DNA from: Arion vulgaris
Taxonomy: Eukaryota > Mollusca > Gastropoda > Stylommatophora > Arionidae
Assembly: GCA_020796225.1 (NCBI GenBank)
Contig: CM036758.1
Location: 24,532,397 to 24,596,396, forward strand
Length of the DNA: 64,000 bases
Reading direction: 5' to 3'
A program made the translations under genes and the position numbers. Of the stretch, positions 42,667 to 53,310 are shown one piece after another. The notes beneath the pieces were generated by a model. That model ran no database searches and was not told the origin of the DNA. It saw only the letters and a program-made list of their open reading frames with translations. Numbering within the stretch: the stretch's first letter is position 1; each line of letters starts with the position of its first letter.

Positions 42667-42754
42667 CTGTAAACTGTTGCCTCTGAATCTGTCTTAGGTG
42701 CTTGACTGCCATCTCCAGGATGTCTGCCTTTTCCATCTTGTTCTGACGAGCTCC
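42667..42754 (-). CDS. HES-type gene, helix 2 exon
   Basis: This 88-bp exon encodes GARQNKMEKADILEMAVKHL RQIQRQQFT. KMEKADILEMAVKHL is the second helix of HES-family bHLH domains (Hes1 KLEKADILEMTVKHL). The acceptor is ctgatttag|, the donor TTTACAG|gtgaga, and it enters in phase 0. The final G joins GT of the next exon to make Gly. Confidence 0.97.
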
Positions 42755-42894
42755 CTAAATCAGACAAAAATTGTTCAACTTAAGTGAGTACTAGAAAGTT
42801 GAAATCACACATCACTGAATCGATCCATATTTAGTATCAGTACCGCAATATATATACGTATACAACGTGTGCATATGTTGTGTGCGTCTGTAAC

Positions 42895-43130
42895 TTAAAC
42901 GATAGTGAGCTCGATCACAACCCAACCTGGTTCAAACTCAGCGGCAGGCAATTTGGAAGCAATTTCGTTTCCGTGGATGTTTAAGGAAGGTAAAATAGAC
43001 CTCACCGTTCAGAAAGCAATGGCAAACTACTGAACGTATAAGTGGCGCCTAGAAAGTCGACGACTCGTTTACTGTGATGGCTACGTCCTGTAAAGGATAT
43101 GTCACGATTTTCATTTTCATACGTTACGCG
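42895..43130 (+). repeat. SINE family G
   Basis: cgatagtgagctcgatcaca, ctggttcaaactcagc, gcaaactactgaacgtataa and gtcctgtaaaggatatgtc match the 34148 copy. It lies in HES intron 2. Confidence 0.8.
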
Positions 43131-43913
43131 GTTAGACTACTGGAAACACTGATCCTTTACATGCCGATCTCTAAATTACAAGCACTTCTGGAGTTCGAGT
43201 AAAGTTCATCTGAAAGGTGCGAGACACTGGCGACATGGAAAACAAGTCTTTAGGAAAAAATCAATCAGAGATGCAATATTAGGCACCATTACTATGCCTA
43301 AATGCAAAGCAAGAGAACGAAAAAAAAACCCCAAAATAACTAAATTAGATAGTAACTTTGTTGGAGATTCATAGTTACCCCATACACTCAGAATGTTCAG
43401 GTACTCATTTTTAGATGTAGGTCTGGAGAGGGAATTGTACCGGGAATTGAACACCTTCCACTGGTGGGCAAATCCAGTCGACTGGGACAAAGTTCCGGAA
43501 ACGTTCTCATTGAGAAGTCTGCACTTCCCTGAACTATATGTTGTCATTTTTTGTACCACAGTCAGATGTTATGTTGATCAGGGGCGTTGATGTCAGGGTG
43601 ATACTGACATTAGCTTGGGCGTATGCTGGTTATGTTAACCTAACAACACTGATGTGTGCTATAGTGTCTTGTTTCTACAGCAATGAATGGGTCTGTGTTT
43701 CGGACAAAATAACATGTTATTTCAGGACATCCATTGATGTGGACACTGATAAGATTTCACTAACAGGATAAAGGTTATTTAACCGACTTTACATCATTGT
43801 GAAGTGTCGTACCGTGACGGGAGGTTTGAGTATTACAATGACTATCAGAGCTCTGCCGGCAGGATATTTGTGATTCTGGCAGGTTTAGACTAACTGGACA
43901 GTCTTGAGATTTC

Positions 43914-44160
43914 TTCTTCTTCCAACATTCCATATCGATCACCAGTTAACCACTCTTTATGATTTGTATGTGATCTACGACTAAGAGTGATTGCCAGTTA
44001 TGTGTCTACAAGTAGACTAGCACATCCGATTTCTACGACGCTTTTTTTTACTAGGTAGCTTTCCTAGGCATCTACCTCAGTCGCCTCTTACGATATGCCT
44101 TGTAGGCACCAGTGCTACTATTCTTTGCTTTCCTTGCGCGCCCTGGCAACACACGGACAA
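43914..44160 (-). repeat. SINE family B
   Basis: Landmarks from cttcttcttccaacattcca to ccctggcaacacacgg follow the family B order. Confidence 0.82.
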
Positions 44161-44319
44161 GATTTGAGACGAGAAGACAGACTAAGCTGGCATCGTTGAC
44201 ATTCAGGTTGGGGTTCTCTCTCTCTGCGATTACTGCCCAGACCGATGTACCAGATTTCCCCTAAATTCTATTCATGTGGAAATCTGATTCATGCAGCCTT
44301 AGCATTGGTTTGTTTTACG

Positions 44320-44552
44320 TCACATCTTCAGCACCATTTGGAGCTGGGGTGCTTATCCTTCGGCGATGTGTCCGATTTCAGCCAGCGTTTACTCGGTTCG
44401 CTCTCCGCTCTGTAGCCATCTAGTGTATTTTACGGTTGTGGGGTAGCTAGCCCTACGACCAGCCTCCTTAGTCGCATCTTACGACGTGCATGGCAGGTAA
44501 CAGTGGTTCTATTCTGTACACCCCAATTTGGGCCTCGGTAACCACTCGGGCG
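44320..44552 (-). repeat. SINE family I head fused with SINE A 5' part
   Basis: tcttcagcaccatttggagc and cgatttcagccagcgttta match 53178 and 57225. From 44459 to 44552 the sequence is the 5' part of family A (acaccccaatttgggcctcggtaacc). Confidence 0.6.
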
Positions 44553-44897
44553 AGGTTGAGGGTTGAAGCACAAAATAAACAGACATGAAGTTAAACAGCT
44601 AACCATTTCGGAAGCAACAACATGATATCACAGTTTGTCAATGGGTGGACATTCAGAGCTTGAAGCTGGCATAACTGTCAGCAGTGAAAACTGTAAAGTA
44701 GGTCAGTCCACAGCCACCTGTAGTCAAAAGGCTGTTCCGCTCAAGTGGAAATTCCCGGAAATCAGACCACTCACATCACGTGACCGTTGAATTCCAATAT
44801 TCTTAGATAAGTATTAATTCATTTTAAAGTCAACACAACATGAAAAAGTAGGTTTTATTTTGTGAGAAATAAGTTTAATCTCTAAGCAATAAAGTAT

Positions 44898-45300
44898 TCA
44901 ATCAATAGAGTGCCATGCCTGCCGGCGTAGGCGATTATGTCTCTCCCCAACTCTCTCTCCTTGGTGCAGTTCTGACGTCGATCTTTTGTCGAACCAAGAT
45001 GCCATACCATCCAACATCTTCTCCCTCTGTCTTCCACGATCTCTCCTTCCCTGAATTTTACCTGTAGTCACCAAATGTTCTAAACCTTCTCTTCGCATTA
45101 TATGCCCAAAGAACCTTGATTGTCTGATTCTTATTTTTATGATAAGGTTTCTTTGTGTGCAGGTCTGTTTTAAAACCTCATCATTTGTTTTCTTAGCTGT
45201 CCATGGAATTGTAAGCATTCTTCTGTAAAACCACATCTCTGTATCTTCCAGTGATCTTATTGATTGTTTGTTCCCATGATTCACTGCCATTGGTTCAATA
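44898..45300 (-). mobile_element. LINE RT-tail fragment
   Basis: An open minus-strand frame encodes LEDTEMWFYRRMLTIPWTAK, IRQSRFFGHIMRREGLEHLV and a GKIQGRRDRGRQREKMLDGM basic tail. A more decayed copy lies at 52612-52930. Confidence 0.8.
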
Positions 45301-45809
45301 TAGCACTAGAGTACTCGTTTTCACAGTGTCATATACATTGCATATATTAGTATTATTCACGCTTTTTATCAATAAATAACAGTAGAATCATAAAATTGCG
45401 TCAAATTACAATAAAGCGTACAATGTTCTATCCAAAATATATGAAAGTCAGCATCACCAACAGGAATTTTGTATTATGACTAAGCTGAACGGCCTTATGT
45501 TACAGAGGGCCACGGTCTGTCATCGGACTACTTGTTACAGATGGTCACTGACCGAGCATGATGGGCAGGTTTTGCTGTTGTCTTACAAAATGCACCAATG
45601 TCCACAGTCCACTTCGTCGGTCCATGTTCATAGAACATTTGAAGAAAAATAAACTATTGCAACAAGCAATCATAGAGTTAGTCTTATCCAATAGAAGTCT
45701 AAGAGAATATATACTGACGGTTCCTGTTACTTGCTGGTCAAACACACATCGATTTCTACAGTATAGATATCCTATGCTTCTGGCCTTCGTATATCTTGGA
45801 CAGAGAAGA

Positions 45810-46115
45810 GAACAAATAGATCTATCCTGAAAGAACTCAAAATCAAAGAAAACTGACTGATGCTACAAATAAGAAAGATAAATTTGAGATATTTTGGACA
45901 TATAAAAAGGCATGAAGGGCTGGAGAAGACCATTATAGAAGGAGGCATACCGGCAAAGAGGAGAAGAGGAAGACCACGGAGAAGATGGATACAGGATGTA
46001 ACTGATAGTTTGAACATGACGGCTGCAGAGGCAGGACATCTGGCCTATGAGAGAGAGAAATTCCGGCGGACTGTTGGTGTAGCAAAGTTCTGCTCAGGAC
46101 AAGCTATTTGATGAT
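45810..46115 (+). mobile_element. LINE RT-tail fragment
   Basis: It encodes LMLQIRKINLRYFGHIKRHE GLEKTIIEGG then KRRRGRPRRRWIQDVTDSLN and AYEREKFRRTVGVAKF. This is the clearest copy of the tail also present at 9963 and 31425. Confidence 0.82.
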
Positions 46116-46394
46116 GATGACGCTTCTGGCACAACAATTTGTTTTAAATTTCTTCAATCTTAGCAAAGATACTTCACCTCCTTGCCCGTATCCAATTGGA
46201 GATCCCTATACAACTGCAATAAGTTAGTATGAAGATATTGTCTAAATTATGTAACCACCAAGGTTGCAATGTAGTGGATACCGTCTCACTGTGGAATACC
46301 ATAATGTTAGACAACAGATCTACTGACTACAGAAGGTGATGCAGGAGGACAAACAGGTGTACCTCTATAGAGATAGAGATAGAGAGAGAGAGAG

Positions 46395-46720
46395 AGCGAG
46401 AGGTACACCCGTATATATATAGCCTGTGTACAACGTATATATAGCATATATATAGCCTGTGACGCCCTTGGCGCTTAGGGCAGCAACAAACGCACACAAT
46501 TCTTCTCTATTCCTGACCTTCCTCTGTATTGTGTTCAAGCTGTGATTCATTTCTTTCAGTTTTACTTCTATTGTTCTCGTCCAAGTCGTTTTGTGTCTTC
46601 CCCTTTTTCGTTTACCATCTGGTGTCCAGTTCAGTGCAGTTTTTGTGACAGTGTTAGTTATCATGCGTTTTACATGTTTGAACCATCTCCAACGTATCTT
46701 TTGAACAATGGTGCTCATAT
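46395..46720 (-). mobile_element. LINE RT-tail fragment
   Basis: The minus strand encodes VQKIRWRWFKHVKRM, ALNWTPDGKRKRGRHKTTWT and RNREELCAFVAALSAKG. This is the well-known WTPxGKRRRGRPKTTWRR tail. A (GA)n run is at 46367-46395. Confidence 0.82.
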
Positions 46721-47269
46721 TCTCTTGTTGACACTGTGCGAGCAGCTCTTGGTTAAAGATAGTATTTTTCTAGAAAATGCTAAAGAAATTTCGCAGACAA
46801 GTTGTATGGAAGGTGGAGAGTTTCGACATATCTTGTTCAATCATTCTCCAGGATAATGATCCATACAGCAAAGTTGATAGCACACATCTTCGGTATATAT
46901 TAATCTTTGTTCTGAAGCTGTATTGGACTGATTTGCAGAGCATCATAATGCACTTTGAACCTTACTCAGTCAGTTTTAAATGTCAGATCCAGCTCCTCCT
47001 TCGTGGTTGATAACACTTCCAAGATATAGAATGTACCCACACTTTATCACAAATGTAATCTAAAGCAACCACTAACATAAACTCTTCTAAAGTTAAGATT
47101 TTTCACATTTATAGAATTTGCTATTGGTCATCGGTTACTGAAACGATGTCATGACACTCTGGGCAAACCCATAGGTGCTCAATCTGCCCAACATATGTCA
47201 AAGAGAATGCATATTGGTCGCTGGTGAAACACACTTCTCACTCTGTCCGCCAGACTTCCAGCCCTACTT

Positions 47270-47590
47270 GTAAACTATAATCGCTGAATTGATTCAACAT
47301 CTATTTTAGTATCTTCATCCAACAGACAGTCATGAAGAAACCGAACAATATTCTCTTTATCCATCCTCAACTCTCCTACAATCAATGCTTTTGTTGCAAG
47401 CCTTTCCGCTCTCTCATTGCAGCAAACACCCGCATGACCCTGACAGTCTCTGTCTGCTCTGACAGAACACCTAAGCCTCTGGAGATTAGAGACTTCAAAA
47501 GACGACATCCTCTCATACCTAAACCTGTCATTTTGAACCTTCTGAAGCATCGACTGAGAGTCAGTTACTAAAACGGCCCCAGTAAACGGA
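47270..47590 (-). mobile_element. LINE RNase H C-terminal fragment
   Basis: MLQKVQNDRFRYERMSSFEV and GHAGVCCNERAERLATKALI, then GELRMDKENIVRFLHDCL, match the RNase H end of the element at 56240-57128. The ERAE replaces the usual ERAD. Confidence 0.8.
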
Positions 47591-47989
47591 GTCTCACTTA
47601 CCCTTTATAGAAATATAATCTGAAGACGTTACGAACAGAACTTTCTTTAAGACGTAATCAACTATGAACATATACAATTAGAAACCCGACAGCATCTGAG
47701 AAATCCATGACATGAACTTATTCGTGATATTTTATGCATAAAATGTCAAGACAGCCTTGCACAGTCTGTCAGTCATCTACAAAAATTAACAAGCTAGATC
47801 ATTAGACCGGATTAAAAGTCGGTTACAAAAATAAATGCATATTAAATTTCTAAGCGCGTTAGTCACTATCAATATTTATGTGTAACTCTCTTTCAGTTAT
47901 AGGAGGACTATCATCATAGCACTCCGGACACGTCCATAGGTGCTCCGATCTTCGCCTCAACAAATCCAGCAGGTCCAGCGGCCCAACAC

Positions 47990-48360
47990 GCCAGTTCGAT
48001 GTTGATTAATCAATCTTTTTTTTGCATATTTGGTACGTCGTTCTTTTCGGGCTACACCAATTTTGACACCCATCTCTCTCAATCTGGTTACCGGCTGGGA
48101 TTCACAGTCCTGAAACTCCTCTGTTAGGAAAGACTCTCAATGCGTTAAGAATGTCATTTCGGTACATGACAGCTCCTCTGATATTGTAGCCAAGCCAGCC
48201 AATCTATCAGCTCGTTCATTACCCCTGATTCCTGCCTGACCAGGGACAAAAATGAAGGTGATTTCTTTGATCATTGTCTGTACCAGTACCTCCACCCATC
48301 TCACCATCCTGATTCGACTTTACGAATCATGCTCATGGAATAACTGGCTTTACTACCCAG
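47990..48360 (-). mobile_element. LINE RNase H fragment, decayed
   Basis: The minus strand contains FIFVPGQAGIRGNERADRLA-like text near 48200-48250 and MSMIRKVES-like text near 48310. Several frameshifts are present. Confidence 0.65.
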
Positions 48361-48611
48361 CTTCGTCTGGGATTTTAATTATTGTATTAAGTAAGTAATA
48401 AAGTAAAGGGCCCTTTTTATACCACGTGGTATATAGGGTAATACGGTGTGAGGCCCGTATTTTTCATTTACCGTCGACACATGATGGGTGATATGGTCAA
48501 CATCACGCGGACCACCTTTACTTCCCAGTGCTTTTCCTGGTACCCAATTGAGGCTGGGTCGACCTGAGAGATTCTTGTATAGTATATATAAACTGTATAT
48601 TCAATTCATCA

Positions 48612-48998
48612 TCAAGGTGAGTATTCTTTATAGGACATTGCTCTTTTTGCACCGCATCTGAAATTCACTCTGTCTCTAGCCAGTTCACCCATTTCGTCGA
48701 TGGTCATATTCATGGTTTCTTTAATATCTTGTAGCCATCTTCTTCTTGGTCTACCTCTGCGTCCTGGGACCCTGCCTTCTAATATTGTTTTCTCCATGCT
48801 ATTGTGACACTTGATGTGAACAAAGAATCTAATTTTTCTGTATAGTATATTGTTTATCAGCCAATTGTATTTAATTTTCAGTTCTTTCAGGACATCAGTG
48901 TTCTTTCTTTTTTCTGTCCATGTATTCGTAGGATCTTTCTGTAGCATTTCGTTTCGAAGGACTGGATTTTCGTTCTTGCTATTTGTGTAATGGTCCAT
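48612..48998 (-). mobile_element. LINE RT-tail fragment
   Basis: An open frame encodes NNILYRKIRFFVHIKCHNSM, EKTILEGRVPGRRGRPRRRW and LQDIKETMNMTIDEMGELAR, then DRVNFR. The order is the standard LINE post-RT tail. Confidence 0.82.
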
Positions 48999-49354
48999 GA
49001 TTCACAGCCATAAGTAACCACTGGAAAATGCATGTTCTCAGTATTTTTATTTTAATATTTTACTGGTGCTTTACCACATTCTTCATTGTGTTTAACCCCT
49101 TTATTGCTATTGCAATCTTCTTGAGATCTCTTTGGAGCAGTCGCCGTTATTGCTGACTATTGATCCCGGGTATTCGTAGCTCTCTACACATTGGAGTTCT
49201 TCATGTTAATTATATTTTAAAGAAAGAAATCTAAAAAAAAAGCAATGTTTGTAGGATAAACAAATTTCTTACTTATTACTTATGACAGAATCACAAATTT
49301 GTGGTGATTTTTTCACTGTCATTATTCAATTTAGTGCTTGTCTTCTTCTTCTTC

Positions 49355-49800
49355 TTCTTCAGCGATCTCTGGTCATGCGCTTAATTTACTGTGGACCACA
49401 AACTGGGCAGACAGCTTCAGGTCTGTCAGGTTTCCCAAAGCTTAGTTTTCAGGTCGACTGGGTGTGGCCACATGTTGCTTCTCAGCTCACACAGAAGAGG
49501 ACAGTCTTGCAGGATATGCTCTGGTGTCTGTTCTGCCTGCTGACACTGACAGAGAGCTGTTTGACTTATTCCTAGTCTGTATAAGTGTTTGTTGAGTCTG
49601 CAGTGTCCGGTGCGTAGTCGAAATATAATGACCTGGTCTGTTCTGCTTAGGTCTTTGAGGAGTCTTTTCCATAATCATATCCAGTGTTTGTCTTCCAGTT
49701 ACTGCAGATTTTCTCTGTATGAGGGTTTTGACCTCTTGAAAAGACAAGGGTTGGTAAATTTGCTCTTTGGCACTGCCCTCCTTAGCTAAGACATCAGTGC
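49355..49800 (-). mobile_element. LINE zinc-tail fragment
   Basis: Minus-strand frames give LNKHLYRLGISQTALCQCQQ AEQTPEHILQDC, then RSNMWPHPVDLKTKLWETLT. It is the best-preserved relative of 13050-13790 and 17490-17860. Confidence 0.8.
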
Positions 49801-49854
49801 TTGGTCTGATTGTGTGCGAAATTTGTGACAGATTTATTTATTTTACTCCACTAT

Positions 49855-50180
49855 TGGTAATAAATCTAACCAGGTACTAGGGCAGCTAACACCACTGTTG
49901 TCACATAAAGAGATACAGCTAACCAGGTACTAGGGCAGCTAACACCACTGTTGTCACATAAAGAGATACAGCTAACCAGGTACTAGGGCAGCTAACACCA
50001 CTGTTGTCACATAAAGAGATACAGCTAACCAGGTACTAGGGCAGCTAACACCACTGTTGTCACATAAAGAGATACAGCTAACCAGGTACTAGGGCAGCTA
50101 ACACCACTGTTGTCACATAAAGAGATACAGCTAACCAGGTACGAGGGCAGCTAACACCACTGTTGTCACATAAAGAGATA
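49855..50180. repeat. 53-bp minisatellite, 6 copies
   Basis: The unit contains gctaaccaggtactagggca and is nearly invariant. It lies in HES intron 2. Confidence 0.95.
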
Positions 50181-50246
50181 CCGTTAAAACTAAAGCAAAT
50201 CTTATAAGAACGATTTTCTGGCCAACACTATGTTACCAATGTCATA

Positions 50247-50455
50247 GCCCGCGTGCCCAGCGTGTTCGTAGCGCGTTGGACTACGGGGGACTAGTCCTCT
50301 GTAAGTGCGGGTTCAACTCCGCGGACTGGCAGAAAAGCTACAGGTTTCCCAGATTTACGGTGTTCGTGGCACCGAGCCGAAGAGTTACGATGTCCATGAT
50401 ACCGAGCCGAAGAGCTTTCAGCTCAAGTGCTTCTGGAAAAAAAAAAAAAAAACCA
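50247..50455 (+). repeat. tRNA-derived SINE, family C
   Basis: agcccgcgtgcccagcgtgt, tagcgcgttggactacgg, cgggttcaactcc, two ggcaccgagccga-type repeats and a terminal poly(A) of about 17 are in the order expected for family C. Confidence 0.88.
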
Positions 50456-50469
50456 ATGTCAAACTTGGC

Positions 50470-50880
50470 CAATAACAGCAGAAAATGAGCGGAAAATCTT
50501 AACGGCAGAGATGAGATACCTTAGAGAAGCTGCAGGTGTGATAATAAGAGACAAAATTAGAAATGAAGAAATCAGAAGAAGACTGGATGTGAAATCAGTC
50601 ATGTAATTCATAAAAGAACAAAAGATTAAATGGTTTGAACACCTGACAAGAATGTCATGGTATCGCCTACAATAGAAAGCCCCACATATAAATTATAACG
50701 AGTACAGAGAGCAAGAGGGAGACCACGCAAAAGATGGAATGATGGCATCAAGAACAGCCTTAAGAAAATGAATAACAGCTTACAAAGTGCGTTAGAACAA
50801 GCACACACACACAAGATCACTACATTCTCTCTCTCCTCCTCCCAACACTGCTATAAAGAAGTAAATGGAGGAGAAGAAGG
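50470..50880 (+). mobile_element. LINE RT-tail fragment
   Basis: It encodes EMRYLREAAGVIIRDKIRNE EIRRRLDVKSV and KEQKIKWFEHLTRM, then a broken basic tail. It is related to 14735-14915. Confidence 0.75.
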
Positions 50881-51299
50881 AGAAGATTAAGGATAGTAAT
50901 TTCCCAAAGGAAGGAAGCATTTTTCAATCAAAATCGGATTAATATCAAACTTAGAAAGCTATGCCCAACCCAGAAATCAGAATAGAAACTATCATTGGAA
51001 AGTGGAACAATGGAACAGTGGAACAAGTTGTTTGACGAAGCAAAAAAAGTCCGAGACAATAATAGTACGACTTGCTGAACAACAGTTCCGAACTTGGATT
51101 CTCTGAATGGAGTTGATTCTTATGTTTCCTGTTTGTTTGTCTACACACTGTGATATAACCAATAAAAGGCTCGCCCTGAGGTTGAAGGTTCGTGTCTCGG
51201 CTTATAAAGACTAATCCCTTATATATAAATTAAAACAAATAAACGGTTGCGAACTGCTTCAAGACCAAGCAACAAGATTGCTGAAGAGTGAACTAACCC

Positions 51300-51590
51300 A
51301 AACGTCTAACAATAAGAATAACCGTCAATCGCAAGCGATGATGATAACAGTCTCAGACGTGTGCTTCTGCATCTTTCTAGTGTGAGCGGAGGTGACTGTA
51401 GAAACCAATCTTAGAACACAATCCCCTACCACAGGTGGGGCATGCATGATCAAGTTTGTTTTCTCTGTGCCTCAATCGTCGGACGATTTTCAGCTTTGCG
51501 AGTTCCTCTTGTGCTGTTAGAGAGCCACATGTGGCGATCTTGTGCCAGGGATTCCCTGCATGTGGCATCGTTTACGAGTTCAAGAGTTAC
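51300..51590 (-). mobile_element. LINE C2H2 tail fragment
   Basis: The minus strand encodes NPWHKIATCGSLTAQEELAK and HACPTCGRGLCSKIGFYSHL RSH. The same C2H2 end closes the LINE at 27892-29157. Here the finger is complete (C-x2-C ... H-x3-H). Confidence 0.8.
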
Positions 51591-51689
51591 TGAAAGGGAG
51601 AAGCAGCGATAGTAACGGATTTAGATGAAGTATTTCATACAAGATTTATACAACATATAGTTCATAACCTTATCTATACGACGACTGAA

Positions 51690-51870
51690 TTTATGTGGCA
51701 AAGTGATCAAACCGTTTGCATTGGGTTCTGAAACTCACTGGTTCATGATAGTATTTTTAGGATTATTACTGGAGCGAAGGAACTCAGGAGCTGTGTGAAC
51801 TAACCTCGACAGGAGGGTTGTCATTTCTGGGGAGAGGGACCAGGCCACATTGGGAAATGCGATGTAATCG
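51690..51870 (+). repeat. SINE family F, diverged
   Basis: ttatgtggcaaagtgatcaa, ggaactcaggagctgtg and gagagggaccaggccaca follow the family F order. Confidence 0.5.
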
Positions 51871-51881
51871 AATCCTTGGTC

Positions 51882-51884
<3 letters not shown>

Positions 51885-51912
<28 letters not shown>

Positions 51913-52145
51913 GAAATATATATATAAATAGAGAGAAAGAGTGAGATAGAGAGAGAGAGAGAGAGGGAGAGAGGCCACATGTATATAAGAGAGAGAGAGA
52001 GGGATATATATATATCTTCTCTTCCCTATATACTTCATTATGAAGTGGGGGGATATGGTGATAGCATGTGTGCTTGTTCTAATGCACTTTGTAAGCTATT
52101 AGTCAAAGATACATATAAAGAGAGAGAGAGAGAGAGAGAGAGAGA
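51885..52145. repeat. (TA)n/(GA)n microsatellite cluster
   Basis: Alternating ta and ga runs lie at 51885-52012, with a (ag)n run at 52116-52145 about 20 bp from the donor of the HES basic/helix 1 exon. Confidence 0.9.
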
Positions 52146-52164
52146 TAAAGAGTGAATACAGTAC

Positions 52165-52260
52165 CTCTTTCTTGATGGCGTCCATCAGTAAGGACTTGAG
52201 TTCTGTCAGGCTGGCATTTATCCGAGCCCTTCTCCTCTTCTCCATGATTGGCTTCGAACT
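52165..52260 (-). CDS. HES-type gene, basic region and helix 1 exon
   Basis: Thirty-two codons encode [32 protein letters not shown]. The first 15 residues are the same as I recall for Hes1, including the basic-region Pro that marks HES-family bHLH proteins. The acceptor is taatatcag|, the donor GAG|gtactg, and both ends are in phase 0. The helix 2 exon lies 9.4 kb downstream. Confidence 0.97.
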
Positions 52261-52611
52261 CTGATATTAGATAATGTAATAATAGGGTTAGGCATATCAA
52301 CAATACTGAAGAGTTTGTTTTTTACAGAGAAATTGAAGGTGGAGGTTGTGGTTGAGGAATAAGTAAATAAGATAAGGTGATGAGAAGCAGTGGCGAATTT
52401 GTCAGATTACCAGCTTGCCCAATGGCAAATAGCCCCTAATGAAGTGAGGCACCTTGGCATTAGACAATATGTTACAGATGAAATGAACATAGAAGTTCCA
52501 ATATTACTGAATGCAAATAAGGCTTACGATGTCACTACTATTTTAATAAACTTTTAATACATCCTTTTTCAAGATAACTGATGGAAAAAAAGTAGATGGT
52601 ATTTAATCAAT

Positions 52612-52930
52612 CAATCAAGTACCATGCATGCGGGCGTAGGTGATCATGTCTCTCCATAACGCTCTCTCCTTGGTGCAGTTAATCAGTTCTGGGGTCAATC
52701 TTTTGTCTAGCCACGATGTCAGACCATCCAACGTTTTTTTCCCTCTGTCTTCCACGATCTCTCCTTCCCTGTATTTTACCCGCTGTCACTAAATGCCCTA
52801 ACCCAAATCTTCGTATTATATGTCCGAAGAACCTTCATAACCTGATTCTGACTCTTTTCATAAGGTTTCTTTGTGTCTATCTTTTTTAAAACCTTATCAA
52901 GTTTCAATTCTGTGAGCAATAGTAGGAAGA
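52612..52930 (-). mobile_element. LINE RT-tail fragment, decayed
   Basis: It is the homologue of 44898-45300: gtgatcatgtctctcc, cttccacgatctctccttccc and ttcttcgg-type blocks are in the same order, with frameshifts. Confidence 0.7.
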
Positions 52931-53062
52931 TTACGAAGGAATCTCATTTTCATTCATTTTGTATCTTTGGTGCATCCCAGGTTAATGCACTTATCGTCAT
53001 TATGAATTCTTTTCAGGACTAATTTATGCATAGGTCTAATCGTAAGGAAATCGCATGTATAT

Positions 53063-53066
<4 letters not shown>

Positions 53067-53100
<34 letters not shown>
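53067..53100. repeat. (CT)n microsatellite
   Basis: About sixteen CT units. Confidence 0.95.
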
Positions 53101-53101
<1 letters not shown>

Positions 53102-53177
53102 GATCATTCTTTTACGGCAATTTTTTATCATTCTTATTGTTTATATAAACAACCTAACACCAAGAACGGCGATATTC

Positions 53178-53310
53178 ACAATCTTCAGTACCATTTGGAG
53201 CTCTGGTGCTCATCCTTCGGCGATGTGTCCTGTTTCAACCAGTGTTTACTGGGTTCGCTCTCTGTCAGCCTTTGGCTGTCCCCAGCCGACCTGCAAGACA
53301 GCAGGTATGT
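53178..53310 (-). repeat. SINE family I fragment
   Basis: caatcttcagtaccatttgg, ctcatccttcggcgatgtgt and cagcctttggctgtccccag match the GAA-tailed end region of the large element at 57143-58546. Confidence 0.65.

Larger units (their letters stand above)
38707..52260 (-). other. HES/hairy-type bHLH-Orange repressor gene, 5' exon missing
   Basis: HES-family proteins are nuclear bHLH repressors that bind N- or E-box DNA and recruit Groucho/TLE through a C-terminal WRPW, often downstream of Notch. Three exons are visible: 52165-52260 (basic region and helix 1), 42667-42754 (helix 2) and 38707-40319 (Orange domain to stop). They join in phase. The intron positions coincide with those I recall for vertebrate Hes1: before SSKPIMEK, after the loop, and before the Orange domain. 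The first coding exon, expected to encode a short N-terminus before SSKP, was not found up to 64000. HES, hairy and deadpan cannot be told apart safely, so no symbol is given. Confidence 0.93.

Noticed and set aside
50247..50320. A tRNA gene
   Set aside because: A and B boxes are present but no cloverleaf with paired acceptor stem is evident. The sequence continues into a SINE body with poly(A).
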